Source: a virus. From it: DNA of 24,832 bases. Location: the IMG/VR virus record IMGVR_UViG_3300036852_000136, positions 1 through 24,832 of that record; one strand, 5' to 3'. This document shows positions 1-5,630 of the stretch, piece by piece. Within the stretch, counting starts at the first letter, position 1, and every line of letters begins with the position of its first letter. The notes under the pieces are model-generated. The model was not told the DNA's origin. It did not search any database and was given only the letters and a program-made list of their open reading frames with translations. The translations under genes were made by a program, and so were the position numbers.

Positions 1-363
1 ATCGGCCGCCTCGTCCACTACCGGCTGAGCGCGGTCGATGCCGACAGCATCAACGTCCGTCGCTCGGACTTCCGCGCCTTCGCGGCCAGCCATGCGCACC
101 CGCATGAGGTGGGCCAGCCCGGCGCGACCGGCCATGTCGCCCACGTCGGCAACTCGGTGGCCGAGGGCGAGGTCTACCCGGCAATGGTGGTGCGCACCTT
201 CGGCCAGCACCCCGGCGCGGCGGTCAACCTCCAAGTCCACCTCGACGGCAACGACCTGTTCTGGGCGACCAGCCGCAAGGAGGGCGACGACCCCGGCCAG
301 TGGCGCTGGCCCACCTACGACCCGAAGGCGGCGCTGGAGAAGGTCGGCGGAGAGCAGGCGTGA
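1..363 (+). CDS. Conserved actinophage hypothetical protein, 5' end missing
   Basis: The frame is open from the first base and stops at 361-363, so the start lies upstream of the window. The visible 120 residues begin IGRLVHYRLSAVDAD and carry a central segment with HVGN and EGEVYPAMVVR, then LDGNDLFWATS. This pattern is familiar from small proteins of unknown function near the packaging/portal end of many actinobacterial phages and prophages (recognition by eye, not a search). An internal GTG at 109 exists, but the upstream codons look equally protein-like, so the longer reading is preferred. The next gene starts at a GTG overlapping this stop, which suggests one operon. No catalytic motif, signal peptide or membrane segment is visible. 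Function unknown. Confidence 0.75.
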   Translation: MGRLVHYRLSAVDADSINVRRSDFRAFAASHAHPHEVGQPGATGHVAHVGNSVAEGEVYPAMVVRTFGQHPGAAVNLQVHLDGNDLFWATSRKEGDDPGQWRWPTYDPKAALEKVGGEQA

Positions 364-596
364 CGCGCCGGTTCGAGCTGCACCGCGATCAGGATCAGAG
401 CGGCGTGTCGGGAACCGGCGTGGTCGCCGAGGGGCTGCTGTTCAGCGACGGCGTCGCGGTGCTGCGCTGGCGGAGCGACTGGCCGACCAGCGTCGTCTTC
501 CACGACCGTGGCATGGAAGCGGTCGAGGCGGTTCACGGGCATGGTGGGCTGACCCGCATTGTGTTTCTCGACCCTGAGCCGGAGGGGACGGCCTGA
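360..596 (+). CDS. Conserved small phage protein of unknown function
   Basis: A 78-residue protein read from the GTG at 360, which overlaps the stop of the preceding gene (GTGA). A longer in-frame start at 300 would overlap the upstream gene by about 60 bases and is less likely. The sequence has the pattern FELHRDQDQSGVSGTG, then VVAEG, a WRSDWP stretch and EAVEAVHGHGG. I recognise this from small actinobacterial phage and prophage proteins annotated only as hypothetical. It looks like a compact beta-rich single domain with no Cys, no membrane segment and no catalytic signature. The overlapping stop/start junctions on both sides indicate translational coupling with its neighbours. Confidence 0.8.
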   Translation: MTRRFELHRDQDQSGVSGTGVVAEGLLFSDGVAVLRWRSDWPTSVVFHDRGMEAVEAVHGHGGLTRIVFLDPEPEGTA

Positions 597-787
597 TGCC
601 GCCGCAGCGGGTCGAGGTGGTCGTCGGCGCTGCTGGCCAGCTCAAGGGCGTTCGCGTCGGCGGGGCTGAGGTCAAGGGCGTCACCAAGGTTGCGCCCGAG
701 TACGCGCCGGGCAAGTTCTCGGTCGTCGTCATCACCGTGCTGGCGTCCAGCTTCACCGAGGTCCGGCCGGAGCCGGAGGAGGCGTAG
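596..787 (+). CDS. Small hypothetical phage protein
   Basis: A 63-residue product starting at the ATG that overlaps the previous stop (TGATG at 594-598). It is Val- and Gly-rich with alternating hydrophobic residues (VEVVVGAAGQLKGVRV, then FSVVVITVLAS), suggesting a small beta-structured protein. The tail is acidic. No recognisable motif. Its place in a tightly overlapped run with the two preceding genes and its G+C-rich third positions support real coding. Function unknown. Confidence 0.65.
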   Translation: MPPQRVEVVVGAAGQLKGVRVGGAEVKGVTKVAPEYAPGKFSVVVITVLASSFTEVRPEPEEA

Positions 788-1105
788 GTGCGCATCGGTG
801 AGGACGAGTGGAGCGGCGTGGTGCCGCCCTCGGATGTGACCGTGCGACCGCTGGGCGTTCGCGACCCGTCGATCGAGCCGTTCGGCGTTACGCGGCCTGA
901 AGCAAAAGCGCTGGTCAACATGGGTGGGGTCGCACGACGCCAAGCTGCTCTCGGCCGTTCGGTCAGGCGGTTCACCGATACCCAGGGCGAGACAACCAAG
1001 CGCCCAACCGAGGTACTACCCCGAGTAGTGCCGGACGAGCCGGTCGGGTTCCAGCCGAGGCGGTGGCGCTCCGGTCGCTCGGGACGAGCTGGGGTGGAGC
1101 GTTGA
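788..1105 (+). CDS. Hypothetical protein
   Basis: A 105-residue frame starting at a GTG directly after the TAG of the preceding gene. The first half is moderately acidic and reads like protein (VVPPSDVTVRPLGVRDPS). The C-terminal third is Arg-rich and low in information, so the true end or even the reality of the gene is less certain. No domain recognised. It is the last co-directional gene before the minus-strand HNH gene at 1165, and its stop TGA overlaps a possible TTG start at 1102. It could be part of the same small-gene operon. Confidence 0.5.
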   Translation: MRIGEDEWSGVVPPSDVTVRPLGVRDPSIEPFGVTRPEAKALVNMGGVARRQAALGRSVRRFTDTQGETTKRPTEVLPRVVPDEPVGFQPRRWRSGRSGRAGVER

Positions 1106-1185
1106 GGATCGCCTATGACTGCGATGGCCGCCACGCCGTGCCTTCGTTGCTGACGGTGCGACCGTCAGGAGTCGTACCGAGCTAG
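1102..1185 (+). pseudogene. Short coupled frame, possible 5' remnant of a gene cut by the HNH insertion
   Basis: A TTG at 1102 overlaps the stop of the preceding gene in a TTGA junction, like other junctions in this operon. It opens a 27-codon frame beginning LRIAYDCDGRHAVPS and ending at TAG 1183-1185. A second candidate is ATG 1115, which has GAGGA six bases upstream and runs only 12 codons. Both run into the hairpin and the 3' end of the minus-strand HNH gene. I infer that a small gene may have been truncated when that gene inserted. No matching 3' remnant was found beyond 1692, so this is tentative. Confidence 0.25.
1150..1168. terminator. Strong stem-loop between converging genes
   Basis: A perfect 8-bp inverted repeat (CTGACGGT, loop GCG, ACCGTCAG). 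It lies between the plus-strand small-gene operon and the minus-strand HNH gene, and includes the HNH stop codon (1165-1167). Neither side has a T-tract, so if it terminates it would be the U-tract-poor hairpin type reported for actinobacteria. It may act on both strands or mark the edge of the inserted segment. Confidence 0.5.
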
Positions 1186-1692
1186 AATCTCCCGAGCCCA
1201 AGCAACTGCGTCGTCTACGCGCATACCCGTTGGCTGCCTAGTCAGCCACAGCTCAAGATTCTCGGGTCGGTTGTCGAGCTTTACGCCGTTCAAGTGGTGA
1301 ACGTTCTCGTCTGGCAGGAGCGGGCGCCCGAGCTTCTGTTCCATGACGTACCGGTGTTCGAGTATCCAGAGGGTTTGGCCGACGCCGTCAGGGCGACGGA
1401 TCTTTCGATATCCATGAGAAGTGACGTAGGCACCATCGAGCCGCCGAATGCCGCGACGCTTTCCGGGGGACCCACGACCAGGAGCCAGGGCGGTACTTCC
1501 CCACCGCAACTGCTGCTTGTAGTGGCTACCGCAATAGCCCCTGGCGTAGACGCGGATGTCGCAGTCTTCGACAGTGCAAGTGCCACGCGGCGCCTCGTGG
1601 CGATGCCAGTACTTATAGCAGCGCTGGCACAGCTTCCGTGTCTTGTTGTGGATGGGGCGTTCGCAATTCGGGGTTGAGCAGTGCTGGTCCAT
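1165..1692 (-). CDS. HNH endonuclease (HNH_3 type) with two N-terminal Cys fingers
   Basis: A 175-residue protein on the opposite strand to its neighbours. Two finger-like modules come first: C5-C10-C22-C25 and C39-C44-C54-H57, the second of the form C-x4-C-x9-C-x2-H-Y. The HNH_3-type nuclease core follows: EHRYVM at 112-117, ENVHHLNG around 129-136, and LDNRPENL around 139-146. These match the His/Asn metal-binding nuclease signature of free-standing phage homing endonucleases. The start is the ATG at 1692. Its ribosome site is weak, which suits a rarely translated mobile nuclease. The DNA is less G+C biased than the flanking genes, a sign of separate origin. It is expected to cut DNA at or near its own insertion site; the target is unknown. 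Confidence 0.9.
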   Translation of the reverse strand: MDQHCSTPNCERPIHNKTRKLCQRCYKYWHRHEAPRGTCTVEDCDIRVYARGYCGSHYKQQLRWGSTALAPGRGSPGKRRGIRRLDGAYVTSHGYRKIRRPDGVGQTLWILEHRYVMEQKLGRPLLPDENVHHLNGVKLDNRPENLELWLTRQPTGMRVDDAVAWAREILARYDS

Positions 1693-1709
1693 GAAGGGAT
1701 CTTACCATC

Positions 1710-2183
1710 ATGAGGATATTCATGGACGCCGAGTTCCACGAGGACGGCCGGACGATCGACCTCATCTCGATCGGCATGGTGCGCGAGGACGGTGCCGAGT
1801 ACTACGCCATCTCGGCTGACTTCGACCTCCAGCGCGCCCAGGCGCATCCCTGGCTCGCCCAGCATGTGCTGCCGCTGCTCGACCCGCAGTACACCTGGAA
1901 GCCCCGTGGAGCCATCGCCCGGGAGATCCTCACGTTCGCCGGCCCATCGCCCGAGTGGTGGGCCTACTACGGCGCCTACGACCATGTGGCGCTCTGCCAG
2001 CTCTACGGGCCGATGATCGCCCTGCCGGCCGCATGGCCGAAGTACAGCCGCGACCTGAAGCAGTGGGCCGATGCCCTCGGCAACCCGACGCTGCCGACGC
2101 AGGAGTCTGGCGAGCACAACGCGCTCAGCGACGCCCGCTGGAACGCTGCCGTCTACGACTTCCTCGCTGGCCTGAACCGCTGA
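1710..2183 (+). CDS. RNase AS-like DEDDh 3'-5' exoribonuclease
   Basis: A 157-residue protein resembling polyadenylate-specific 3'-exoribonuclease AS (the Rv2179c family) of actinobacteria. Visible family features are the N-terminal D6-A-E8-F after a beta strand (MRIFMDAEF), EDGRTIDLISIG, a mid-protein YGAYDH with D91, and a C-terminal H136-N-A-L-S-D141 in EHNALSDARWN. Together these give the DEDDh two-metal exonuclease set. Length is close to the family norm, so it looks intact. The start at 1710 has AAGGGA about ten bases upstream; ATG 1722 is possible but would remove conserved D6. By family knowledge it would trim RNA 3' tails; its role for a phage (mRNA turnover or tail removal) is inference. 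It faces the minus-strand gene at 2200 across 16 bases. Confidence 0.85.
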   Translation: MRIFMDAEFHEDGRTIDLISIGMVREDGAEYYAISADFDLQRAQAHPWLAQHVLPLLDPQYTWKPRGAIAREILTFAGPSPEWWAYYGAYDHVALCQLYGPMIALPAAWPKYSRDLKQWADALGNPTLPTQESGEHNALSDARWNAAVYDFLAGLNR

Positions 2184-2199
2184 GGCCCGAGCCGCAGGG

Positions 2200-2508
2200 T
2201 CAGAGCACCCGCGCTGCGTGGAGGTTCGCTACGGGATCCCATGATTGGGCGGGGCGGCACCGATGTGGCTCCAGCCGCCACGGCATCCCATCCGGTGGCG
2301 GTGCGAGCGACTGCTCCAAGACGACGTAGCCGACGCTCCGACGTTCGCCCTGCTGGGTGTACGCGATGAGGCCCCAGCCGAGGTAGACGGGATGATCGCA
2401 GCGTTCGCAGGGGACGGGCTTGGGCAGCGATGGTCCGACGGGCTGGCCGTTGAGCGTTCCGTAGTCGGTCGTCGCGGTCTCCTCGGATCGTCCGTTTGAC
2501 CCGCGCAT
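2200..2508 (-). CDS. Small Cys-containing protein of unknown function
   Basis: A 102-residue frame on the minus strand. A longer in-frame extension upstream to 2772 overlaps the plus-strand gene at 2555 and reads like shadow sequence. The ATG at 2508 is therefore chosen, with only a weak GCGAGA upstream. The body is convincing: VPCERCDHPVYLGW has a CxxC pair (C34, C37), followed by GLIAYTQQGE, VGYVVLE and a C-terminal H82-R-C84. The C34/C37 and H82/C84 set could bind one zinc in a treble-clef-like fold. It converges with the RNase AS-like gene and diverges from the gene at 2555. Function unknown. Confidence 0.65.
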   Translation of the reverse strand: MRGSNGRSEETATTDYGTLNGQPVGPSLPKPVPCERCDHPVYLGWGLIAYTQQGERRSVGYVVLEQSLAPPPDGMPWRLEPHRCRPAQSWDPVANLHAARVL

Positions 2509-2554
2509 TCTCGCATGCAATGCCCTGACCCGTGATCTCCGGAGGGGAGCGAAC

Positions 2555-2764
2555 ATGGACCAGGCCCCGAAGGACGACACGGCCGTGCCCGGCACCGACC
2601 ACCGCGAGCTGATCGTGCCGCTGTACGCGCGCCTCGGGAAGACCGAGTGCCAGGTCGGGCGGCTCACCATCCCGGATGGCCAGGTCGACCTCGAGCCGGA
2701 GCGGCTTCGCCTCGCCTGCCAGGTGCTCGCCGCCGTAGCGCAGGGCAAGGCCACGGGGGGCTGA
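2555..2764 (+). CDS. Small hypothetical protein
   Basis: A 69-residue acidic/neutral protein with an excellent ribosome site (GGAGGGGAG, 2541-2549) ahead of ATG 2555. The sequence reads as a compact domain: DHRELIVPLYARLGKTECQV, a GRLTIPDGQVDLEPE segment, then a helix RLRLACQVLAAVA. No membrane segment or catalytic motif. It is transcribed away from the minus-strand gene at 2200, with only 46 bases between their starts, so any promoters there must be short or overlapping. Function unknown. Confidence 0.7.
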   Translation: MDQAPKDDTAVPGTDHRELIVPLYARLGKTECQVGRLTIPDGQVDLEPERLRLACQVLAAVAQGKATGG

Positions 2765-2775
2765 ATGGGCAAGTA

Positions 2776-2816
2776 TTGACGGTCCTGACCTGCTAGAATA
2801 GGTCACGACACGTCAA
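2776..2816. promoter_or_regulatory. Nested dyad around a TAGAAT -10-like box
   Basis: Two perfect 6-bp inverted repeats share one centre: outer TTGACG/CGTCAA (2776-2781, 2811-2816) and inner TGACCT/AGGTCA (2786-2791, 2800-2805). The 8-base core between them is GCTAGAAT. TGCTAGAAT at 2791-2799 fits an extended -10 promoter. TTGACG is only 12 bases from it, too close for a normal -35. It sits about 75 bases upstream of the finger-array HNH gene. Likely a promoter with an operator laid over it; a recombination-type site is a less likely alternative. Confidence 0.45.
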
Positions 2817-2819
2817 GAA

Positions 2820-2866
2820 GCCCCGGCGGCGATCAACGCGACTGCTATCGCGCGCCACCCCGGGGC
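2820..2866 (+). other. Leader hairpin upstream of the HNH gene
   Basis: GCCCCGG (2820-2826) pairs with CCGGGGC (2860-2866), and inside the loop CGCGA (2837-2841) pairs with TCGCG (2848-2852). The element directly follows the nested dyad and precedes the GAAGGGGAT ribosome site of the gene at 2890. It is probably a transcribed 5' leader structure. There is no T-tract, so it is not a classical terminator. Confidence 0.4.
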
Positions 2867-2889
2867 CGGCACCGAAGGGGATAGCTTCG

Positions 2890-4107
2890 ATGCAAGGTCA
2901 GGGTACCTGCTCTGCCGAAGGCTGCGAACGTCCTGCCTTCAGGCGTGGACTCTGCACTCGGGACTACAGGCAGCTACGAATCGCCAACGCGCCACAGTGC
3001 TCTGCCGACGGTTGCGACAAGCCTGCTCTTTGCCGCGGCATCTGCGATGGGCACCGCTTGAAGTGGCACATCGCCAATGCGTCGCCGTGTTCGGTCGAGG
3101 GCTGCGAACGTCCTGCCTTTAGGCGTGGACTCTGCGACAGCGACTACAGGCGGCAGTTGCGGCTAGCCAATACGTCAGAGTGCTCTGCTGACGACTGCGA
3201 CAAGCCTGCTGGTAAGCGCGGACTCTGCTCTGCGCACTATTGGCAGTTGCGGGCTGCGGCTGGATCACGGTGCTCTGTCGATGGTTGCGAACGTCCGGCC
3301 ACGGCTCGCGGTCTATGTCGCAGGGATTACTGGCGATGGAGGCAGTACGGCAGCACTGACCTGCCAGTTCGACAGCCGAAGCCGAAGAAGCCCTGCTCTG
3401 TCAAGGGATGCGACAGGCCCGCCCGCGCTCGCGGTATGTGTACAAGGGACTACGAGCGCTGGAAGAAGCACGGGACGCCGGCCGCTCCAGTCCGGCTCAC
3501 ACCTGAGGAGAGCCTAGAGCGTCAGCGAGCGGCTGGCCGCGCCAACTACTGGCGGTACCGCGAGGCCGCCCGCGCGAGGGCCAAGGTGTACTACGCCGCC
3601 AACCGTGAGGCGACGCTGGAACGGGGCCGACGGTATAACGCTGAGCATCGTGAGAAGGTCTCAGAGGCGAATCGGCGGTGGCGCCTCGCCAACCCTGAGC
3701 GAATGGTTGAACTCCGCCAGCGCTGGGGCAAGGAGAATCCTGAGCGCGTCCGTCAGAACGGGGCGAACAAGTACGCAAGGCGCAAGGCGCGAAAGGTCCA
3801 GACCAGCTTTGAGACGGTCGACTACAGCGCCATCCTCGCTAAGCACGGGTGGCACTGCTACCTCTGCGATAACGCCATCGGGACAAAAGCAGAGCTGCAC
3901 TTCGACCACATAATCCCGTTGGCCAAGGGTGGCCCGCACGTTGCCACGAACATCCGGCCAACTCATGCCGTCTGCAACGCCAGGAAAGGAGCGAAGGTCC
4001 TTTGCCCCTTCCTGATTCTGGACCGTGGCCACCCCGGAACGTTGCTGGCGTGTATGACACCTTGGCTACGTGGAGTGCCTGGTACTCAGGGGATGCCGAC
4101 GCCCTGA
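2890..4107 (+). CDS. HNH endonuclease with six tandem Cys-finger modules
   Basis: A 405-residue protein. Residues 7-188 hold six repeats of the form C-x4-C-x9-C-x2-[DH] with RPAxxRGLC-like cores (first module C7, C12, C22, D25). Residues about 195-300 are Arg-rich and helical, with repeated tyrosines. The HNH nuclease is at about 319-370: C323-x2-C326, D339-H340 in FDHIIPLAKGG, H359, C362-N-A-R-K-G. The start is ATG 2890, preceded by AAGGGGAT. Known role of the family: DNA cleavage by a beta-beta-alpha-metal site; the fingers probably give DNA binding (inference). The last ~35 residues are read in a frame that overlaps the start of the portal gene and look unlike the family, so they are probably acquired by insertion. 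Lower G+C and relaxed codon use suggest transfer. An HNH beside the portal may instead assist packaging, but the array favours a mobile nuclease. Confidence 0.88.
   Translation: MQGQGTCSAEGCERPAFRRGLCTRDYRQLRIANAPQCSADGCDKPALCRGICDGHRLKWHIANASPCSVEGCERPAFRRGLCDSDYRRQLRLANTSECSADDCDKPAGKRGLCSAHYWQLRAAAGSRCSVDGCERPATARGLCRRDYWRWRQYGSTDLPVRQPKPKKPCSVKGCDRPARARGMCTRDYERWKKHGTPAAPVRLTPEESLERQRAAGRANYWRYREAARARAKVYYAANREATLERGRRYNAEHREKVSEANRRWRLANPERMVELRQRWGKENPERVRQNGANKYARRKARKVQTSFETVDYSAILAKHGWHCYLCDNAIGTKAELHFDHIIPLAKGGPHVATNIRPTHAVCNARKGAKVLCPFLILDRGHPGTLLACMTPWLRGVPGTQGMPTP
2908..3453 (+). repeat. Array of six finger-coding repeats with an A-B-A-B duplication
   Basis: Six units encode the C-x4-C-x9-C-x2-[DH] module. 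Units 1 and 3 are nearly identical in DNA: 36 bases at 2920-2955 and 3100-3135 differ at one position, 180 bases apart. Units 2 and 4 share a matching stretch offset by 183 bases (GACAAGCCTGCT shared). The array therefore grew in part by copying a two-module block. The fourth ligand position is Asp in units 1, 3, 5 and 6 but His in units 2 and 4. Confidence 0.8.
3984..3991 (+). promoter_or_regulatory. Ribosome binding site deciding the portal TTG start
   Basis: GAAAGGAG lies about ten bases before the TTG at 4002, inside the 3' part of the HNH gene. Without it, the first ATG in the portal frame would cut into residues that look conserved (LPDSGPWPP, VYDTLATW). Confidence 0.7.
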
Positions 4108-5618
4108 CCGCTGTCTACGGCGGCGGTGCGTCCTCCGACCCGGGCGGCACGGGCTTCTTCGCCAGCGAACGCGGCGGATGGAGAGCCACGGCGGCGGCGC
4201 GACGTACCCTCCAGCGATGGTTCCACGGAACTCCGGCCTCGCCGCGCGAGCAGCGCACCAAGCTGCATGTCCCCGTGGCCAGCGACATCGCGTCCACCTC
4301 GGCCGACCTGCTGTTCTCCGAGCCACCGTCATTCGCGGTCGAGCACTCGGAGACGCAGGCGCGGCTGGACGAGCTGGTCGACGATGGGATGCACGCGACC
4401 TTCCTGGAGGGTGCCGAGGTCGCGGCGGCGCTCGGCGGGGTGTATCTGCGGGTGTGCTGGGACGAGGCGATCGCCGACCGGCCGTGGCTGGCCGCAGTTC
4501 ACCCCGACGCGGCCGTGCCGGAGTGGCAGTGGGGGAAGCTGTCGGCGGTCACGTTCTGGCGGGTGCTGGCCGAGGACGGCGCCAGGGTGATCCGCCACCT
4601 CGAGCGGCACGAGCGCGGCGCGATCCTGCACGGCGTCTACGAGGGCAGCCGCGACAAGCTCGGCCACCGCGTGCCGCTCACCGAGTACCCGGAGACGGCC
4701 GCGCTCGCCGAGGCCATCTCCGACGACGGCGACACCATCGCCACCGGGCTGGACGACCGGCTGACCGCCGTGTACGTGCCGAACATGCGTCCGAACCGGC
4801 AGTGGCGCTGCCAGCCGGACGCGGTGATGCTCGGCCGCTCCGACTACGCCGGCGTCGAGCAGCTCATGGACGCGCTGGACGAGACCATGTCGAGCTGGCA
4901 GCGTGACCTGCGGCTGGCGAAGGCGCGGCTGCTGCTGCCCGCGATCTACCTGGAGAGCCAGGGCCGCGGCCAGGGTGCCCGCGCGGACCTTGAGCGGGAG
5001 TTGTACGAGCAGATCAACCTGCTGCCCGATGGTGGCTCCAGTCAGATCACGATGGTGCAGTTCGCGATCCGGGTGACCGAGCACCAGCAGACCGCGCAGG
5101 AACAGCTCAACCAGATCCTGCGGGGCGCGGGCTACTCGGCGCAGACGTTCGGGCTGACCGGTGACACGGCCGTCACTGCGACCGAGGTCACCGCGCGGGA
5201 GCGGCGCAGCTTCATCACCCGCGACCGGAAGATCGTGTACTGGCGGCCGGCGCTCCAGGAAATCCTGGAGACGCTGCTCATGGTGGACGCCGAGGTGTTC
5301 GGCACCACCCTGGAGCCAGCCCGACCGGACATTGAGTTCGGCGACTCGGTCAGCGAGGACCCGCGCACGCTGGCGGAGACGGTGGACCTGCTGAACCGGG
5401 CGCAGTCCGCCTCGATCGAGACGCGGGTGCGCATCCTCCACCCCGAGTGGGACGACCCGCGCGTGGCGGAAGAGGTCGCGGCGATCAGAGCGGAGCAGGG
5501 CATCGAGCCGGTGACCGCGCCGGAGGACATGCACTTCGACGGCGGCGCTCCGCCTCCACCTCCGCCCAACGGCGAGCTGGACCCGGCCGCGCTGGCGGCG
5601 CTCGCCGCTCAGCAGTAG
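4002..5618 (+). CDS. Portal protein (SPP1 gp6-like)
   Basis: A 538-residue protein forming the dodecameric head vertex through which DNA is packaged and ejected and onto which the connector docks. Sequence signs: an N-terminus with WPP...VYDTLATWSAWYSGD; the ADLLFSEPPSF motif followed by FLEGAEVAAALGGVYLRVCWD, typical of gp6-type portals; a central LLLPAIYLE/QINLLPDGGSSQ region; a long helical stem around TATEVTARERRSFITRDRK; and a Pro-rich (PPPPPP) low-complexity C-terminus. The start is TTG 4002 with a good ribosome site. This places the first 106 bases inside the HNH gene in a different frame. The minor capsid gene follows 12 bases downstream. The expected large terminase gene is not immediately upstream. 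Confidence 0.93.
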   Translation: MPLPDSGPWPPRNVAGVYDTLATWSAWYSGDADALTAVYGGGASSDPGGTGFFASERGGWRATAAARRTLQRWFHGTPASPREQRTKLHVPVASDIASTSADLLFSEPPSFAVEHSETQARLDELVDDGMHATFLEGAEVAAALGGVYLRVCWDEAIADRPWLAAVHPDAAVPEWQWGKLSAVTFWRVLAEDGARVIRHLERHERGAILHGVYEGSRDKLGHRVPLTEYPETAALAEAISDDGDTIATGLDDRLTAVYVPNMRPNRQWRCQPDAVMLGRSDYAGVEQLMDALDETMSSWQRDLRLAKARLLLPAIYLESQGRGQGARADLERELYEQINLLPDGGSSQITMVQFAIRVTEHQQTAQEQLNQILRGAGYSAQTFGLTGDTAVTATEVTARERRSFITRDRKIVYWRPALQEILETLLMVDAEVFGTTLEPARPDIEFGDSVSEDPRTLAETVDLLNRAQSASIETRVRILHPEWDDPRVAEEVAAIRAEQGIEPVTAPEDMHFDGGAPPPPPPNGELDPAALAALAAQQ

Positions 5619-5630
5619 GAGGCGAGGCCC

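Noticed and set aside
1102-1740. Short frame at 1102 as a duplicated 5' end of the RNase AS-like gene
   Set aside because: Only the first few codons resemble each other (MRI..D); the similarity is too short to separate from chance.
2509-2772. N-terminal extension of the minus-strand gene at 2200
   Set aside because: It overlaps the plus-strand gene at 2555, which has a strong ribosome site, and reads as low-complexity shadow.
2776-2799. TTGACG and TAGAAT as an ordinary sigma-70 promoter
   Set aside because: The spacing is 12 bases, too short for a canonical -35/-10 pair; only an extended -10 reading is retained.
3980-4020. HNH-portal fusion by programmed frameshift
   Set aside because: No slippery heptamer in the right phase, and the portal has its own good ribosome site and a sensible TTG start.
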